Below, one piece after another: positions 1 to 7,242 of a stretch of DNA of 20,569 nt. Every line of letters starts with the position of its first letter. Position 1 is the stretch's first letter. The DNA is taken from assembly GCA_910586835.1 (NCBI GenBank), contig CAJUJU010000035.1:20821-41389 (forward strand). Direction: 5' to 3'. Under the pieces are notes generated by a model. It ran no database searches and was not told where the DNA came from. It worked only from the letters and a program-made list of their open reading frames with translations. The DNA comes from an uncultured Acetatifactor sp. GTDB taxonomy: Bacteria > Bacillota > Clostridia > Lachnospirales > Lachnospiraceae. The position numbers and the translations under genes are program-made.

Positions 1-131
1 TTGGTTTCCGCGCCGCTTTTCTCTCGCCGCCAGATGCCCAGGGCTTACGGGCCAAGGGTCAGAGCAGAGAGACAAAAGGGACTTGCCTCCCTGCCGGTCT
101 GAATGGTCGGCAAAAAACAAAGCCCTCATGA
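1..131 (+). CDS. DGR variable protein, C-terminal end (partial)
   Basis: Only the last 43 codons or so are in the window; the reading frame begins at base 3 and ends at TGA 129-131. The visible peptide starts GFRAAFLSPPDAQGLRAKG. The matching segment at 221-334 encodes RGGSYW followed by IGFRAAF, the form of the C-type-lectin/formylglycine-generating-enzyme-like fold used by DGR target proteins. In such proteins the variable residues sit just upstream of IGFR, so the mutable part lies beyond the left edge. The stop codon is followed within 13 bases by a GC-rich hairpin, as expected for a DGR target gene. The function of the displayed domain (usually ligand binding) cannot be read from this fragment. 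The assignment rests on the repeat shared with the segment next to the reverse transcriptase. Confidence 0.75.
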   Translation, partial: GFRAAFLSPPDAQGLRAKGQSRETKGTCLPAGLNGRQKTKPS

Positions 132-143
132 ACGCCGCCAGTA

Positions 144-161
144 GCCGGGCAAAGACCCGGC
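144..161 (+). other. Hairpin downstream of DGR target gene
   Basis: GCCGGG (144-149) pairs with CCCGGC (156-161) around the six-base loop CAAAGA, 13 bases after the variable-protein stop codon. In the Bordetella phage DGR a hairpin or cruciform just after the IMH is needed for efficient target recognition; the position and shape here match that role (inference). It lacks a T-tract, so it is a poor intrinsic terminator. Confidence 0.6.
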
Positions 162-208
162 GAGAGCCGCGCCGCATGAAAAATTAAATACTTATGGGGG
201 ACAGGTCT

Positions 209-340
209 ATGCTTCCTTTGCGCGGCGGCTCCTATTGGGACAACCAGGCCAGGGCGGGCGTGTTCGCGCTCAACCTCAATGAACCGCGCGCGAACTCGAA
301 CGCTGACATTGGTTTCCGCGCCGCTTTTCTCTCGTTGTCA
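209..340 (+). other. DGR template repeat (TR) candidate
   Basis: The segment lies directly upstream of the reverse transcriptase. Translated in frame from the ATG at 209 it gives RGGSYWDNQARAGVFALN and then NSNADIGFRAAF, the variable-domain motif of FGE/C-lectin-type DGR proteins. Adenine-containing codons (AAC, AAT, GAC, GAA, CAG) cluster at the exposed positions, and the 3' end (309-334) is identical to the start of the window, the expected TR/VR boundary. It would be transcribed to RNA and copied with adenine-specific errors into the target gene. A small open frame (194 or 209 to 487) runs through it, so it could instead be a decayed duplicate or second variable region. The template assignment rests on adjacency to the RT, because the partner variable region is outside the window. 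Confidence 0.7.
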
Positions 341-487
341 GATGCCCAGGGCTTACGGGCCAAGGGTCAGAACAGAGAGACAAAAGGGACTTGCCTCCCT
401 GCCGGTCTGAATGGCTGGCAAAAAACAGAAACCTCATGGATACCGCCAGTAGCCGGGCAAAGACCCGGTGAGAGCCGTAACACATGA
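309..487 (+). repeat. DGR 3' repeat, template-side copy
   Basis: Second copy of the 1-179 repeat. The similarity continues past the IMH through the position of the target stop codon and the post-stop hairpin. At the position matching TGA 129-131 this copy has TGG (437-439), so the frame stays open to TGA 485-487. The hairpin is kept at 453-468 (CCGGG/CCCGG). This implies the template arose by duplication of the whole 3' end of a target gene. Confidence 0.8.
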
Positions 488-502
488 ACTTTTGGAGCAT
501 TT

Positions 503-1693
503 ATGAGATCAATCAAAAATATCAAGGAAAGAGTCACCGATTTTGGAAACCTCCGGGATGCCTATTTCCACGCCCGGCGCAATAAACGCTTTCGGAATGA
601 GGTCTTAGAGTTTTCGGCCAACCTGGAGGACAATCTGCATGATCTCCAGAAGGCGCTGAGAGATCAGACCTATGTGCCGGGGCCGTACAAGAAAAAGGTC
701 ATCCATGATCCGGTAGACCGGCTCATCATGTGGCAGGCGTTTATCCACCGCGTGGTACAATGGGCAGTTTACCAGGTGATAAACCCGGAATTTGTGCGGG
801 GGTACATAGAAGACTCCTATGCCTGCATCAAAGGCCGTGGATCGGACGCTGCAGCACAGCGCTTGTTTTACTTCATGCAGCAGGCAGGCCGGAAAGACCA
901 ACGGGCGGCGAGAGATGAAAAGGGCCGTCCCCTCTCCAGGCACTATGTGATGAAGCTGGACACCAGCAAATTCTTTTACAGAATCGACCACCAGGTTTCT
1001 CTCAATCTGATTGGGAAAAAGTGCAACTACGACCCTTGGATCATGTGGCTCATGGACTTGTTTGTGAATGCCCCGGGCGAAAAATTCGGTTTCCCTCCCG
1101 GCAAAGGGGTCAAAGATGTTTCCCCGGATGAAATGCTGGCAGATCGTGGGCTGGCGGTGGGGAGCCTCTTAAACCAAATGCTCGCTAATGTCAATCAGAA
1201 TGAAGTTGACCACTACGCAAAGAGGGAGCTGCGGATTCACTACTATGTGCGCTATATGGACGACATCGTCATCCTATCGGACAGCAAGGCCCAGCTCCAT
1301 GAGTGGAAAGAAAAGATAGAGCGCTTTATGCAGGAAAGGCTCAAGCTGGAGCTGAATCCAAAAAAGTGTTTTATAGAGCCTATCTCCAGGGGCATCGACT
1401 TCTGCCAGTACCGTGTATTCCCCGACCATATCAAATTGAAAAAGGCGACGGCCCTCCGCATGAAGCGCAACCTCAAGCGCATCCAGCATCTTTACGCTAC
1501 TGGCGAGATCACGCTGGAGCGGGCGCAGAAGACCGTCAGCTCCTATATGGGCCTGCTATCCCATTGTGACAGCTACCAGCTGAAGCGGGCCATTTTTGGC
1601 GAATATAGCGAATCCGAGTGGGTCGAAGGATGGTTCTATCTACAGCGGGACAGCGCCTTGATTGAGGCTAAAAAGAACGAGGCTGGGGAGTGA
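503..1693 (+). CDS. Reverse transcriptase of a diversity-generating retroelement
   Basis: RNA-dependent DNA polymerase of 396 residues, expected to reverse-transcribe the adjacent template RNA with errors at adenines so that the cDNA replaces the variable region of the target gene. Conserved RT blocks are visible: the region around IEDSYACIKGRGS (102-114), motif A with KLDTSKFFYRID (Asp153), GLAVGSLLNQ (216-225) and the YMDD catalytic box (251-254). The GxxxNQ ending in place of the QGxxxSP of group II intron and retron RTs fits the DGR class. No maturase, endonuclease or integrase domain follows, and the length is normal for DGR RTs. GGAG at 494-497 supports the ATG at 503. No accessory avd-like gene lies between template and RT or downstream; one may be upstream of the window. 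A terminator overlaps the stop codon. Confidence 0.88.
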   Translation: MRSIKNIKERVTDFGNLRDAYFHARRNKRFRNEVLEFSANLEDNLHDLQKALRDQTYVPGPYKKKVIHDPVDRLIMWQAFIHRVVQWAVYQVINPEFVRGYIEDSYACIKGRGSDAAAQRLFYFMQQAGRKDQRAARDEKGRPLSRHYVMKLDTSKFFYRIDHQVSLNLIGKKCNYDPWIMWLMDLFVNAPGEKFGFPPGKGVKDVSPDEMLADRGLAVGSLLNQMLANVNQNEVDHYAKRELRIHYYVRYMDDIVILSDSKAQLHEWKEKIERFMQERLKLELNPKKCFIEPISRGIDFCQYRVFPDHIKLKKATALRMKRNLKRIQHLYATGEITLERAQKTVSSYMGLLSHCDSYQLKRAIFGEYSESEWVEGWFYLQRDSALIEAKKNEAGE

Positions 1694-1715
1694 TTTTCCC
1701 GGCCTCGTTTTTCTC
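1677..1715 (+). terminator. Rho-independent terminator of the DGR RT
   Basis: ACGAGGC (1677-1683) pairs with GCCTCGT (1702-1708) and the stem continues inward with a G.T pair and GGG/CCC; a T-rich run follows at 1708-1712. The RT stop codon TGA (1691-1693) sits in the loop, so the hairpin overlaps the end of the gene. Confidence 0.85.
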
Positions 1716-1744
1716 ATTTATTCTGTCCGCATTTCTTAAAAATC

Positions 1745-2398
1745 GTGTCGCGCTACAGGGATATCCAGATCTTTATCTGGGATCACAATAAGGAAAACAT
1801 GTACCACAGGGCAAAGGGCAGCTTCCAGGTGCCCGGGTGCAGGGAGGCCGTCAGCGGGATAGCCATGCACTGGTATACGGGAGATCATTTTGAGGCTGTG
1901 CAGGCGGTGAAAAAGGCATATCCGGAGCAGAGAATCTTTTTCACGGAGGGCTGCGTGGAGTACTCCCGGTTTGCCGATTCCGGGGAGGTACAGAAAGCGG
2001 AAATGTACGCCCACGATATCCTTGGAAACCTGAAGACAGGCATGGAGGCGTACTTTGACTGGAATCTTTTGCTGAACGTGCAGGGCGGGCCCAATCATGT
2101 GGGGAATTACTGTGCCGCCCCGGTGATGTGCGACGGAAACGGCGGTATCGAGAAGCGGCTGTCCTACTATTACATTGGGCAGTTCAGCAGGTATGTGAAG
2201 CCCGGCGCAAGGCGGATTCCGGCAAGCTGCTACACATCGGGACTGGAGACAGTAGCCTTTGTCAATCCTGACAAAAGCCGTGTGACAGTGCTGCTGAATC
2301 CCACGGAGAAGGCGATTCCGGTCTGTCTGACAGAGGACGGAGAGGGCGTGTCTCTGCTTGTGGAGGCCCACACTGTTTGTACGGTGATGTATGAATAG
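1745..2398 (+). pseudogene. GH30 family glycosidase, 5'-truncated
   Basis: C-terminal part of a glycoside hydrolase family 30 (glucosylceramidase-like) enzyme. Near the start, IFIWDHNKE and HWYTGDHF match the late TIM-barrel strands, and FFTEGC carries the catalytic nucleophile Glu expected at the end of strand 7. FDWNLLLNVQGGPNH and the C-terminal beta-sandwich (SGLETVAFVNPDKSRVTVL) follow. Intact members are about 440-480 residues; only about 217 codons remain, with the acid/base Glu and the front half of the barrel missing. There is no promoter or ribosome binding site before the GTG at 1745. The break lies within about 30 bases of the DGR terminator, which suggests the retroelement or its carrier replaced or displaced the 5' half. 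Not expected to be active. Confidence 0.8.
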
Positions 2399-2422
2399 GA
2401 ACGGATGAGAATAGAAATGAAA

Positions 2423-2463
2423 AGCAGAAAGCGCCTGGTTGGAACGACCGGGCGTTTCCTGCT
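2423..2463. terminator. Hairpin between convergent GH30 remnant and lacI
   Basis: An 18-bp arm (2423-2440) pairs with 2446-2463 around the loop GGAAC, with one mismatch and three G.T pairs. The stem is strong but only TTTG follows on the + strand, so termination is plausible rather than certain. It most likely ended the original GH30 transcript. Confidence 0.45.
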
Positions 2464-2499
2464 TTGTGCCTGCATACTTCTTTCGGTTCTCTCTACATC

Positions 2500-2522
2500 A
2501 AGGCGCATTTTTCCTGCGCCTT
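2500..2522. other. Perfect 8-bp hairpin, intergenic
   Basis: AAGGCGCA (2500-2507) pairs with TGCGCCTT (2515-2522) around a 7-base T-rich loop. It lies 60 bases beyond the 3' end of the minus-strand LacI gene and has no T-tract on either side. It could act as a transcript-end stabiliser; its function is unknown. Confidence 0.35.
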
Positions 2523-2581
2523 AGTACACAATTCCCAAAGGGGGTGCCGATTGGGACAAAGACACAGGGGGGCCTTGTTCT

Positions 2582-3586
2582 TCAAAGCGACCGCCGTTTC
2601 ACCAGATTGGTGCTCACCTCCAACTTCACCGGGACAAACTGCCTGGCGTGGAGCAATTCTATGAGTCGGGCGGCAGCCATCTCACCCATGTATTGTTTTG
2701 GCACGTTGACGGTGCACAGGCCGGGCTCGATGTAGCTGCTCATGGGCAGATTGTCAAATCCGATCAGCGCGATGTCCTCCGGGATGCGGCAGCCGGATCT
2801 CTGGAGGGCTTTCATGGCTCCGATGGCGATCAGATCATTGTCGGCAAAATAACAGGGAGCCAGATCCTCTTTTTTTTCTATTATTTCCAGCATGTCCGCA
2901 AAAGCTCCGTCGATGGAGGGCGTCAGGGAGTGGGTGACGGATTTGGAGGCGGACATTCCGTGGGCCCGCACAGCCTTGTAAAATCCGTCCGCCCGCTCCT
3001 CAAAGTTGCTGATGCGGTAGGCGGAGCGCAGGTAGCCGGGCTGTTTCCGGGTGCGGGTAATCAGATAGTCCGTAGCCTGATAAGCGCCCTGCACATTGTT
3101 GATGAGCACACAGTCTCTTTTGATATGGTCAAAATACACATCTAAAAGCACCACAGGAAGAGGAAGGCAGTCGAAGGGGGCAAAGTCCTCCGGAAGCATT
3201 TCCGTGCCCAGGAGGATCAGCCCCACACAGTCAGAATATTGAATATCCTCTATCTGTTTTGCCAACGTTTCGTCTCCGTACAGATAAACGATGCGCAGCT
3301 TATAGCCTTCTTCTCTGCATTTTGTCCGAATTCCCTCGGAAAGTTCGGAAAAAAAGGGAGTATCCGCCACAATGGCTCCATGCTTGCGGTACAGGGCAAA
3401 ACAGATGGAGCCAGTATCCTGTGCTTTTTTTGAAATTCTTGTAAAATCGTAACCGTACTTTTCGGCGGCTTCCATGACCTGCATGCGTGTCTCGGTGCTG
3501 ACCCCTGGCTTGCCGTTCAGCGCCATGGAGACAGCGGCCTGAGAAAGCCCCATCTTTTTTGCCAATTCTTTTGCAGTAATCCCCAT
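2582..3586 (-). CDS. LacI-family transcriptional regulator
   Basis: Sugar-responsive DNA-binding regulator of 334 residues. The N-terminal helix-turn-helix is clear: MGITAKELAKKMGLSQAAVS then MALNGKPGVS, the LacI signature, with a hinge helix region after about residue 45. The rest is the periplasmic-binding-protein-like effector domain (TDYLITRTRKQPGYLRSAY, then CYFADNDLIAIGAMKALQ and IALIGFDNLP). A longer frame extends upstream to 3895 but those codons do not resemble the family. ATG 3586 puts the HTH at residue 1 and has GGGAG 11 bases upstream. It is transcribed away from the isomerase-transketolase-kinase operon and probably controls it, and itself, through the 302-bp divergent region. 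The effector is unknown. Confidence 0.9.
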   Translation of the reverse strand: MGITAKELAKKMGLSQAAVSMALNGKPGVSTETRMQVMEAAEKYGYDFTRISKKAQDTGSICFALYRKHGAIVADTPFFSELSEGIRTKCREEGYKLRIVYLYGDETLAKQIEDIQYSDCVGLILLGTEMLPEDFAPFDCLPLPVVLLDVYFDHIKRDCVLINNVQGAYQATDYLITRTRKQPGYLRSAYRISNFEERADGFYKAVRAHGMSASKSVTHSLTPSIDGAFADMLEIIEKKEDLAPCYFADNDLIAIGAMKALQRSGCRIPEDIALIGFDNLPMSSYIEPGLCTVNVPKQYMGEMAAARLIELLHARQFVPVKLEVSTNLVKRRSL

Positions 3587-3641
3587 TTTTCTATTTGCTC
3601 CCGTTTTTATTTGCTCCCGTCTGCGCGCACTCAAATCCTCA

Positions 3642-3652
3642 CATACAGTATG
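3642..3652. promoter_or_regulatory. Candidate LacI operator
   Basis: CATACAGTATG is a perfect 11-bp palindrome overlapping the -10 element of lacI, a good position for autorepression. LacI-family operators often have a CG centre, which this lacks, so it is only a candidate. Confidence 0.35.
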
Positions 3653-3675
3653 CCATGCCAAATCTCTTTTGACAA
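3647..3675 (-). promoter_or_regulatory. Promoter of lacI
   Basis: Read on the minus strand: TTGTCA (3675-3670), 17-bp spacer, CATACT (3652-3647). The expected start is about 3640, giving a ~54-nt leader. The -35 overlaps a TTGACA on the + strand (3669-3674), so leftward and rightward promoters may compete. Confidence 0.6.
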
Positions 3676-3888
3676 GAATTAAGTAGAAAATTAAGTAAAT
3701 TATACTGAACATATTGCTGATATTAAGATGAATAAATTTTATAATTACTTTATCAAAAGCAGAAAACAGAGAAAAAGAAAACAGAAGCAGGCGAAGTAAA
3801 CGCAGACAAAGAAATGCGGGCAAAGCAAATGGAAACAAAACAAATGCAGGCAAACGCAGGCAACAAAAAGAACAGGGAGGGAAAGAAC

Positions 3889-5295
3889 ATGGCAAACATT
3901 AAACTGGGTCTTGCGCCCACCAGAAGAAGTATTTTCTCCGCGCCGGCGGCGGTGGAGTATGCAAATCTGACCAGGGCAAGGCTGAGGCAGATCGGGGTGG
4001 AATTCGTGGATATTGACGATATTGCGGAGGACGGATTGCTTCATGACGACAATGACCGGATCAGGATAGCGGAAAAATTCAGGGCTGCGGAGGTGGACGG
4101 CCTGTTCTTTCCACACGGAAATTTCGGCACGGAGTACGAGGTGGCCAGGCTGGCAAAGGAGATGAATGTGCCTGTGCTTCTCTGGGGCCCCAGGGACGAG
4201 CGGCCGGACGAGAACGGCATTCGCCTCAGGGACAGTCAGTGCGGGCTGTTTGCCACGGGTAAGGTACTCAGGAGATTTCGCGTGCCTTTTACATATCTGA
4301 CCAACTGTAACCTGGAGGATCCGGAATTTGAGAGGGGTATTAAGAATTTCGCAGCGGTGTGTAATGTGGTGAAAGCCTTCCGCAAAACCAGAATCCTGCA
4401 GATCGGCCCCCGCCCCTTCGACTTCTGGTCTACCATGTGCAACGAAGGAGAGCTTCTGGAAAAATTTAATATTCAGCTTGCGCCTGTTCCGCTGCCGGAG
4501 CTGACTTCCCGAATGAAGTCCGTCAAGGAGGAAGGGACAGAGGTGGCCTCGGTAGTCCGGTATTGCCGTGAGCATTTCAACATAGCCATTCAGGATGCGG
4601 AGCTGGAAAATGTAGCCGCTCTGAAGGTGGCCATTCGCAGACTTGCCGACGAATACGGCTGCAATGCGGCGGCCATCCAGTGCTGGAACGCCCTGCAGGG
4701 GGAGATCGGCATCATGCCCTGCGCCGCAAACGCTCTGTTGAATGAGGAAGGCTTTCCGGTGGTGTGTGAGACGGATATTCACGGGGCGATTACGGCGGTT
4801 CTGTGCGAGGCTGCGGGAATGGATGAGGCCAGAAGCTTTTTTGCGGACTGGACCGTGAGGCATCCGGATAATGAAAACGGAGAGCTGCTGCAGCACTGCG
4901 GTCCCTGGCCCATTTCCTGCGCGGGCTGCCGGCCCACCATCGGCTATCCTCTGGCCTTTGATCACCCGGGCGCAGTGGAGGCGGAGGCAAAGCACGGTGA
5001 GATGACCCTCTGCCGCTTTGACGGGGACAACGGGGAATACTCTCTGCTGCTTGGTAACGCAAAGGGCGTGGACGGCCCGTACACAAAAGGCACCTATGTT
5101 TGGGTGGAGGTGAAAAACTGGAAGCGGTTGGAGGCAAAGATTGTGGAAGGCCCCTATATTCATCATTGTGTGGGTATTCATAAAAATGTGGTTCCGGTGC
5201 TTTACGAAGCCTGCAAATACATCGGCATTGCTCCCGATCTGTATGATGACAATGAGGAAGAGGTACGCGCTTATATCGGCGGCTATGAGGTGTGA
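3889..5295 (+). CDS. L-fucose/L-arabinose isomerase-like sugar isomerase
   Basis: Predicted aldose-ketose isomerase of 468 residues in the FucI/AraA superfamily. N-terminal Rossmann-like part: VDGLFFPHGNFGTE (69-82) and NVPVLLWGPRDERP (93-106). Central domain: RILQIGPRPFDFWS (168-181) and AAIQCWNALQ (261-270). Then VVCETDIHGA (291-300), where Glu294 and Asp296 are the likely metal ligands. The C-terminal domain carries GPYIHHCVGIHKN. The start was set at ATG 3889 because GGGAGGG lies 7 bases upstream; an in-frame ATG at 3814 would add 25 low-complexity residues encoded by the T-poor leader. First gene of the LacI-linked operon, followed by a split transketolase and an FGGY kinase. That set makes a pentose or branched-pentose isomerase likely (inference); fucose, arabinose or apiose specificity cannot be read directly. 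Confidence 0.8.
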   Translation: MANIKLGLAPTRRSIFSAPAAVEYANLTRARLRQIGVEFVDIDDIAEDGLLHDDNDRIRIAEKFRAAEVDGLFFPHGNFGTEYEVARLAKEMNVPVLLWGPRDERPDENGIRLRDSQCGLFATGKVLRRFRVPFTYLTNCNLEDPEFERGIKNFAAVCNVVKAFRKTRILQIGPRPFDFWSTMCNEGELLEKFNIQLAPVPLPELTSRMKSVKEEGTEVASVVRYCREHFNIAIQDAELENVAALKVAIRRLADEYGCNAAAIQCWNALQGEIGIMPCAANALLNEEGFPVVCETDIHGAITAVLCEAAGMDEARSFFADWTVRHPDNENGELLQHCGPWPISCAGCRPTIGYPLAFDHPGAVEAEAKHGEMTLCRFDGDNGEYSLLLGNAKGVDGPYTKGTYVWVEVKNWKRLEAKIVEGPYIHHCVGIHKNVVPVLYEACKYIGIAPDLYDDNEEEVRAYIGGYEV

Positions 5296-5314
5296 AAAGC
5301 AAAGGGGAACAGAC

Positions 5315-6145
5315 ATGAATGAATTGAAGGTAAAGGCATATGAACTGCGGCAGGTGGTGTTGGATATGATCATGAAGTCCGGCGGAGGACATATCGGCGG
5401 AGACTTCAGTGTAATGGATATTCTGGTTGCTTTGTATGACAGAATGAATATCAGCCCGGAAAACCGGGAGGATCCTGACCGGGATTATTTTGTCATGAGC
5501 AAGGGGCATTCTGTGGAAAGCTATTATGCGGTACTGGCAGACAAGGGCTTTTTTCCCACGGAGCAGGTCATCAATGAATTTTCCGCGTTTGGCTCCAAAT
5601 TTATCGGTCATCCCAACAACAAGCTGCCGGGTATCGAGATGAATTCCGGTTCTCTGGGGCATGGGCTGCCGGTATGTGTGGGGATTGCCCTGGCAGGCCG
5701 CATGGACGGCCGGAAAAACAGAGTGTATACGGTTATGGGGGACGGCGAGCTGGCGGAGGGCTCCGTGTGGGAGGGCTTTATGGCGGGAGGTCATTATAAG
5801 CTTGGCAATCTCTGCGCGGTGATCGACCGGAACGGCCTGCAGATTTCCGGCTCCACGGAGCAGGTGATGAGTCATGAGGATCTGGAGGCGCGTGTGAAAA
5901 GCTTTGGCTGGCATGTGGTTTGGGCAGACGGACATGACTATGGGGAACTGAACCGCGCCCTTGACCAGGCGCAGCGGACGGCAGACAGACCCACCTGCAT
6001 TATCGCCAGAACCGTTAAGGGCTTCGGCGGCGGGGAGCTTATGGAAAACAAAGCTGCATGGCATCATCATGTTCCCACGAGAGAGGAGTATGATGTGATT
6101 CGGGCAAGGCTTGCCGCCGGAAGGGAGGCTGCATTACATGAATAA
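5315..6145 (+). CDS. Transketolase, N-terminal (TPP-binding) subunit
   Basis: 276 residues, the half-size form in which transketolase is split into two polypeptides. It supplies the thiamine-diphosphate pyrophosphate/Mg site: SKGHSVESYY (62-71), GSLGHGLPVCVG (112-123), and MGDGELAEGSVWEG (141-154) leading to VIDRNGLQ, the GDG-to-N motif. KSGGGHIGGDFS (21-32) matches the conserved N-terminal helix. ATG 5315 is preceded by AGGGG; longer upstream frames overlap the isomerase gene and are not family-like. The gene begins 19 bases after the isomerase stop and overlaps the next gene by 8 bases (6138-6145), consistent with translational coupling of two subunits needed in equal amounts. In this operon it probably acts on a specific phosphorylated ketose rather than in the housekeeping pentose phosphate pathway. 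Confidence 0.92.
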   Translation: MNELKVKAYELRQVVLDMIMKSGGGHIGGDFSVMDILVALYDRMNISPENREDPDRDYFVMSKGHSVESYYAVLADKGFFPTEQVINEFSAFGSKFIGHPNNKLPGIEMNSGSLGHGLPVCVGIALAGRMDGRKNRVYTVMGDGELAEGSVWEGFMAGGHYKLGNLCAVIDRNGLQISGSTEQVMSHEDLEARVKSFGWHVVWADGHDYGELNRALDQAQRTADRPTCIIARTVKGFGGGELMENKAAWHHHVPTREEYDVIRARLAAGREAALHE

Positions 6146-7136
6146 GATACCGAACAGAAAGGCAATTTGCGACGTACTGATGAAAAAAGCCGCGGGGGAC
6201 AAGGATATTGTGGTGCTTTGCAGCGATTCCAGAGGCTCTGCCTCCATGGCTCCCTATTTTGACACATTTCCCGGGCAGGCCGTGGAGGTGGGCATTGCGG
6301 AGCAGAATCTGGTGAGTATTTCTGCCGGGTTGGCAAAGTGCGGAAAAAAGGTATTCTGCTTTTCACCGGCCAGCTTTCTCTCCACCAGAAGCTATGAACA
6401 GGCCAAGGTGGACGTGGCTTACTCCGACACAAATGTGACGCTGGTGGGAATCAGCGGAGGCATCAGCTACGGGGAGCTTGGCATGAGCCATCACTCGGCA
6501 CAGGACATTGCGGCCATGTCAGCGATTCCCAATATGCGGGTCTATCTGCCTAGCGACCGTTTTCAGACGGCGGCACTGGTGGAAGAGCTGCTGGAGGATC
6601 AAAAGCCTGCCTATATCCGGGTGGGACGTAATCCGGTGGAGGATATTTACGGGGAGGAGTTTCGATTTGCCCTGAATGAAGCCGTGGTGATTTTAGACGG
6701 AGATATTGCCGGGGCTGCGGTGTCTTCCCGGGTGGACTGGAACAGTCTGCCGGAAAAACAGGTGACGCTTGTGGCCTGTGGGGAAATGAGCCGGCCCGCC
6801 ATTGCGGCAGGGCAGCTTCTGGCGGAAAGAGGTGTACACACCGTTGTCCTTGACATGTGCTGTGTGAAGCCTCTGGATTGCAGGGCGGTGACGGAAGCGG
6901 CGGGCAGATCTGTTCTTGTGGTGACGGCGGAGGAACACGCGCCTTTTGGCGGTCTGGGATCTATGGTCAGCCAGGTTGTGGGCAGGGAATGCCCCCGGAA
7001 GGTGATCAATCTGGCGCTGCCGGACGCGCCGGTGATCACCGGAAAATCGCAGGCTGTGTTTGACTATTACGGCCTGAATGCGGAAGGGATTGCCGGGACG
7101 GTGCTGGAGAACCTGCAGGTGTTGGAAGGGAAGTAA
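6138..7136 (+). CDS. Transketolase, C-terminal (pyrimidine-binding) subunit
   Basis: 332-residue partner of the preceding subunit. VGIAEQNLVSISAGLA (51-66) holds the catalytic Glu55 that activates the TPP aminopyrimidine. YEQAKVDVAYSDTNV, GISYGELGMSHHSAQDIA (with paired His 118-119) and PNMRVYLPSDR follow in the expected order. The C-terminal domain starts near residue 205 (QVTLVACGEM, VLDMCCVKPLD, VTAEEHAPFGGLGS). ATG 6138 has GGGAGG at 6123-6128 and overlaps the end of the N-terminal subunit gene. The length matches stand-alone C-terminal transketolase subunits. The active enzyme should be a heterotetramer of both halves; acceptor and donor sugars are not determined by the sequence. Confidence 0.92.
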   Translation: MNKIPNRKAICDVLMKKAAGDKDIVVLCSDSRGSASMAPYFDTFPGQAVEVGIAEQNLVSISAGLAKCGKKVFCFSPASFLSTRSYEQAKVDVAYSDTNVTLVGISGGISYGELGMSHHSAQDIAAMSAIPNMRVYLPSDRFQTAALVEELLEDQKPAYIRVGRNPVEDIYGEEFRFALNEAVVILDGDIAGAAVSSRVDWNSLPEKQVTLVACGEMSRPAIAAGQLLAERGVHTVVLDMCCVKPLDCRAVTEAAGRSVLVVTAEEHAPFGGLGSMVSQVVGRECPRKVINLALPDAPVITGKSQAVFDYYGLNAEGIAGTVLENLQVLEGK

Positions 7137-7213
7137 ACTTCGGATAAGATATGCGGCAAGATCCGGCAAAACAGGAAAAAGCGGAAATCGGATTTCAGTT
7201 GTGGATAGACAGG

Positions 7214-7229
7214 CGCCCGGAGGCGGGCG
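7214..7229 (+). promoter_or_regulatory. GC hairpin next to the kinase ribosome binding site
   Basis: CGCCCG (7214-7219) and CGGGCG (7224-7229) form a perfect 6-bp stem with loop GAGG, ending two bases before the ribosome binding site AGGGGG (7231-7236) of the FGGY kinase. Its position suggests an effect on translation initiation or mRNA stability; it is not a terminator (no T-tract). Confidence 0.4.
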
Positions 7230-7242
7230 AAGGGGGATAGAT

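Larger units (their letters stand above)
1..179 (+). repeat. DGR 3' repeat, target-gene copy (IMH, stop codon, hairpin)
   Basis: This stretch aligns without gaps to 309-487 (offset 308), at roughly 90 percent identity by eye. The first 26 bases are identical and form the likely initiation-of-mutagenic-homing (IMH) segment. Most differences are transitions. The copy includes the end of the variable protein, its stop codon at 129-131 and the hairpin at 144-161. Confidence 0.85.
3587..3888. promoter_or_regulatory. Divergent control region, lacI / sugar operon
   Basis: 302 bp without a gene. The half near lacI contains a near-exact tandem of TTTTTATTTGCTCCCG (about 3585-3618). The middle (3660-3756) is AT-rich, with an imperfect inverted repeat AAGTAAATTATA (3693-3704) versus TATAATTACTTT (3740-3751) and candidate -10 elements TATACT (3701-3706) and TATAAT (3740-3745) for the rightward operon; no good -35 at 17 bp could be fixed for either. 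The last ~130 bases (3757-3888) have almost no T and would give an unstructured A/G-rich leader before the ribosome binding site GGGAGGG (3875-3881). Confidence 0.6.

Noticed and set aside
194..487. 97-codon protein-coding gene over the template repeat
   Set aside because: It begins mid-domain with no N-terminal part for the variable protein fold; kept as a template/duplicate remnant rather than a gene.
3745..5373. 542-codon open frame on the minus strand
   Set aside because: It lies opposite the well-supported isomerase gene, has low-complexity text, no family resemblance and no start signals; a shadow of GC-rich coding sequence.
4790..6070. 426-codon minus-strand open frame
   Set aside because: Opposite the isomerase and transketolase genes, whose catalytic motifs are clear; the minus-strand text has no recognisable domain.
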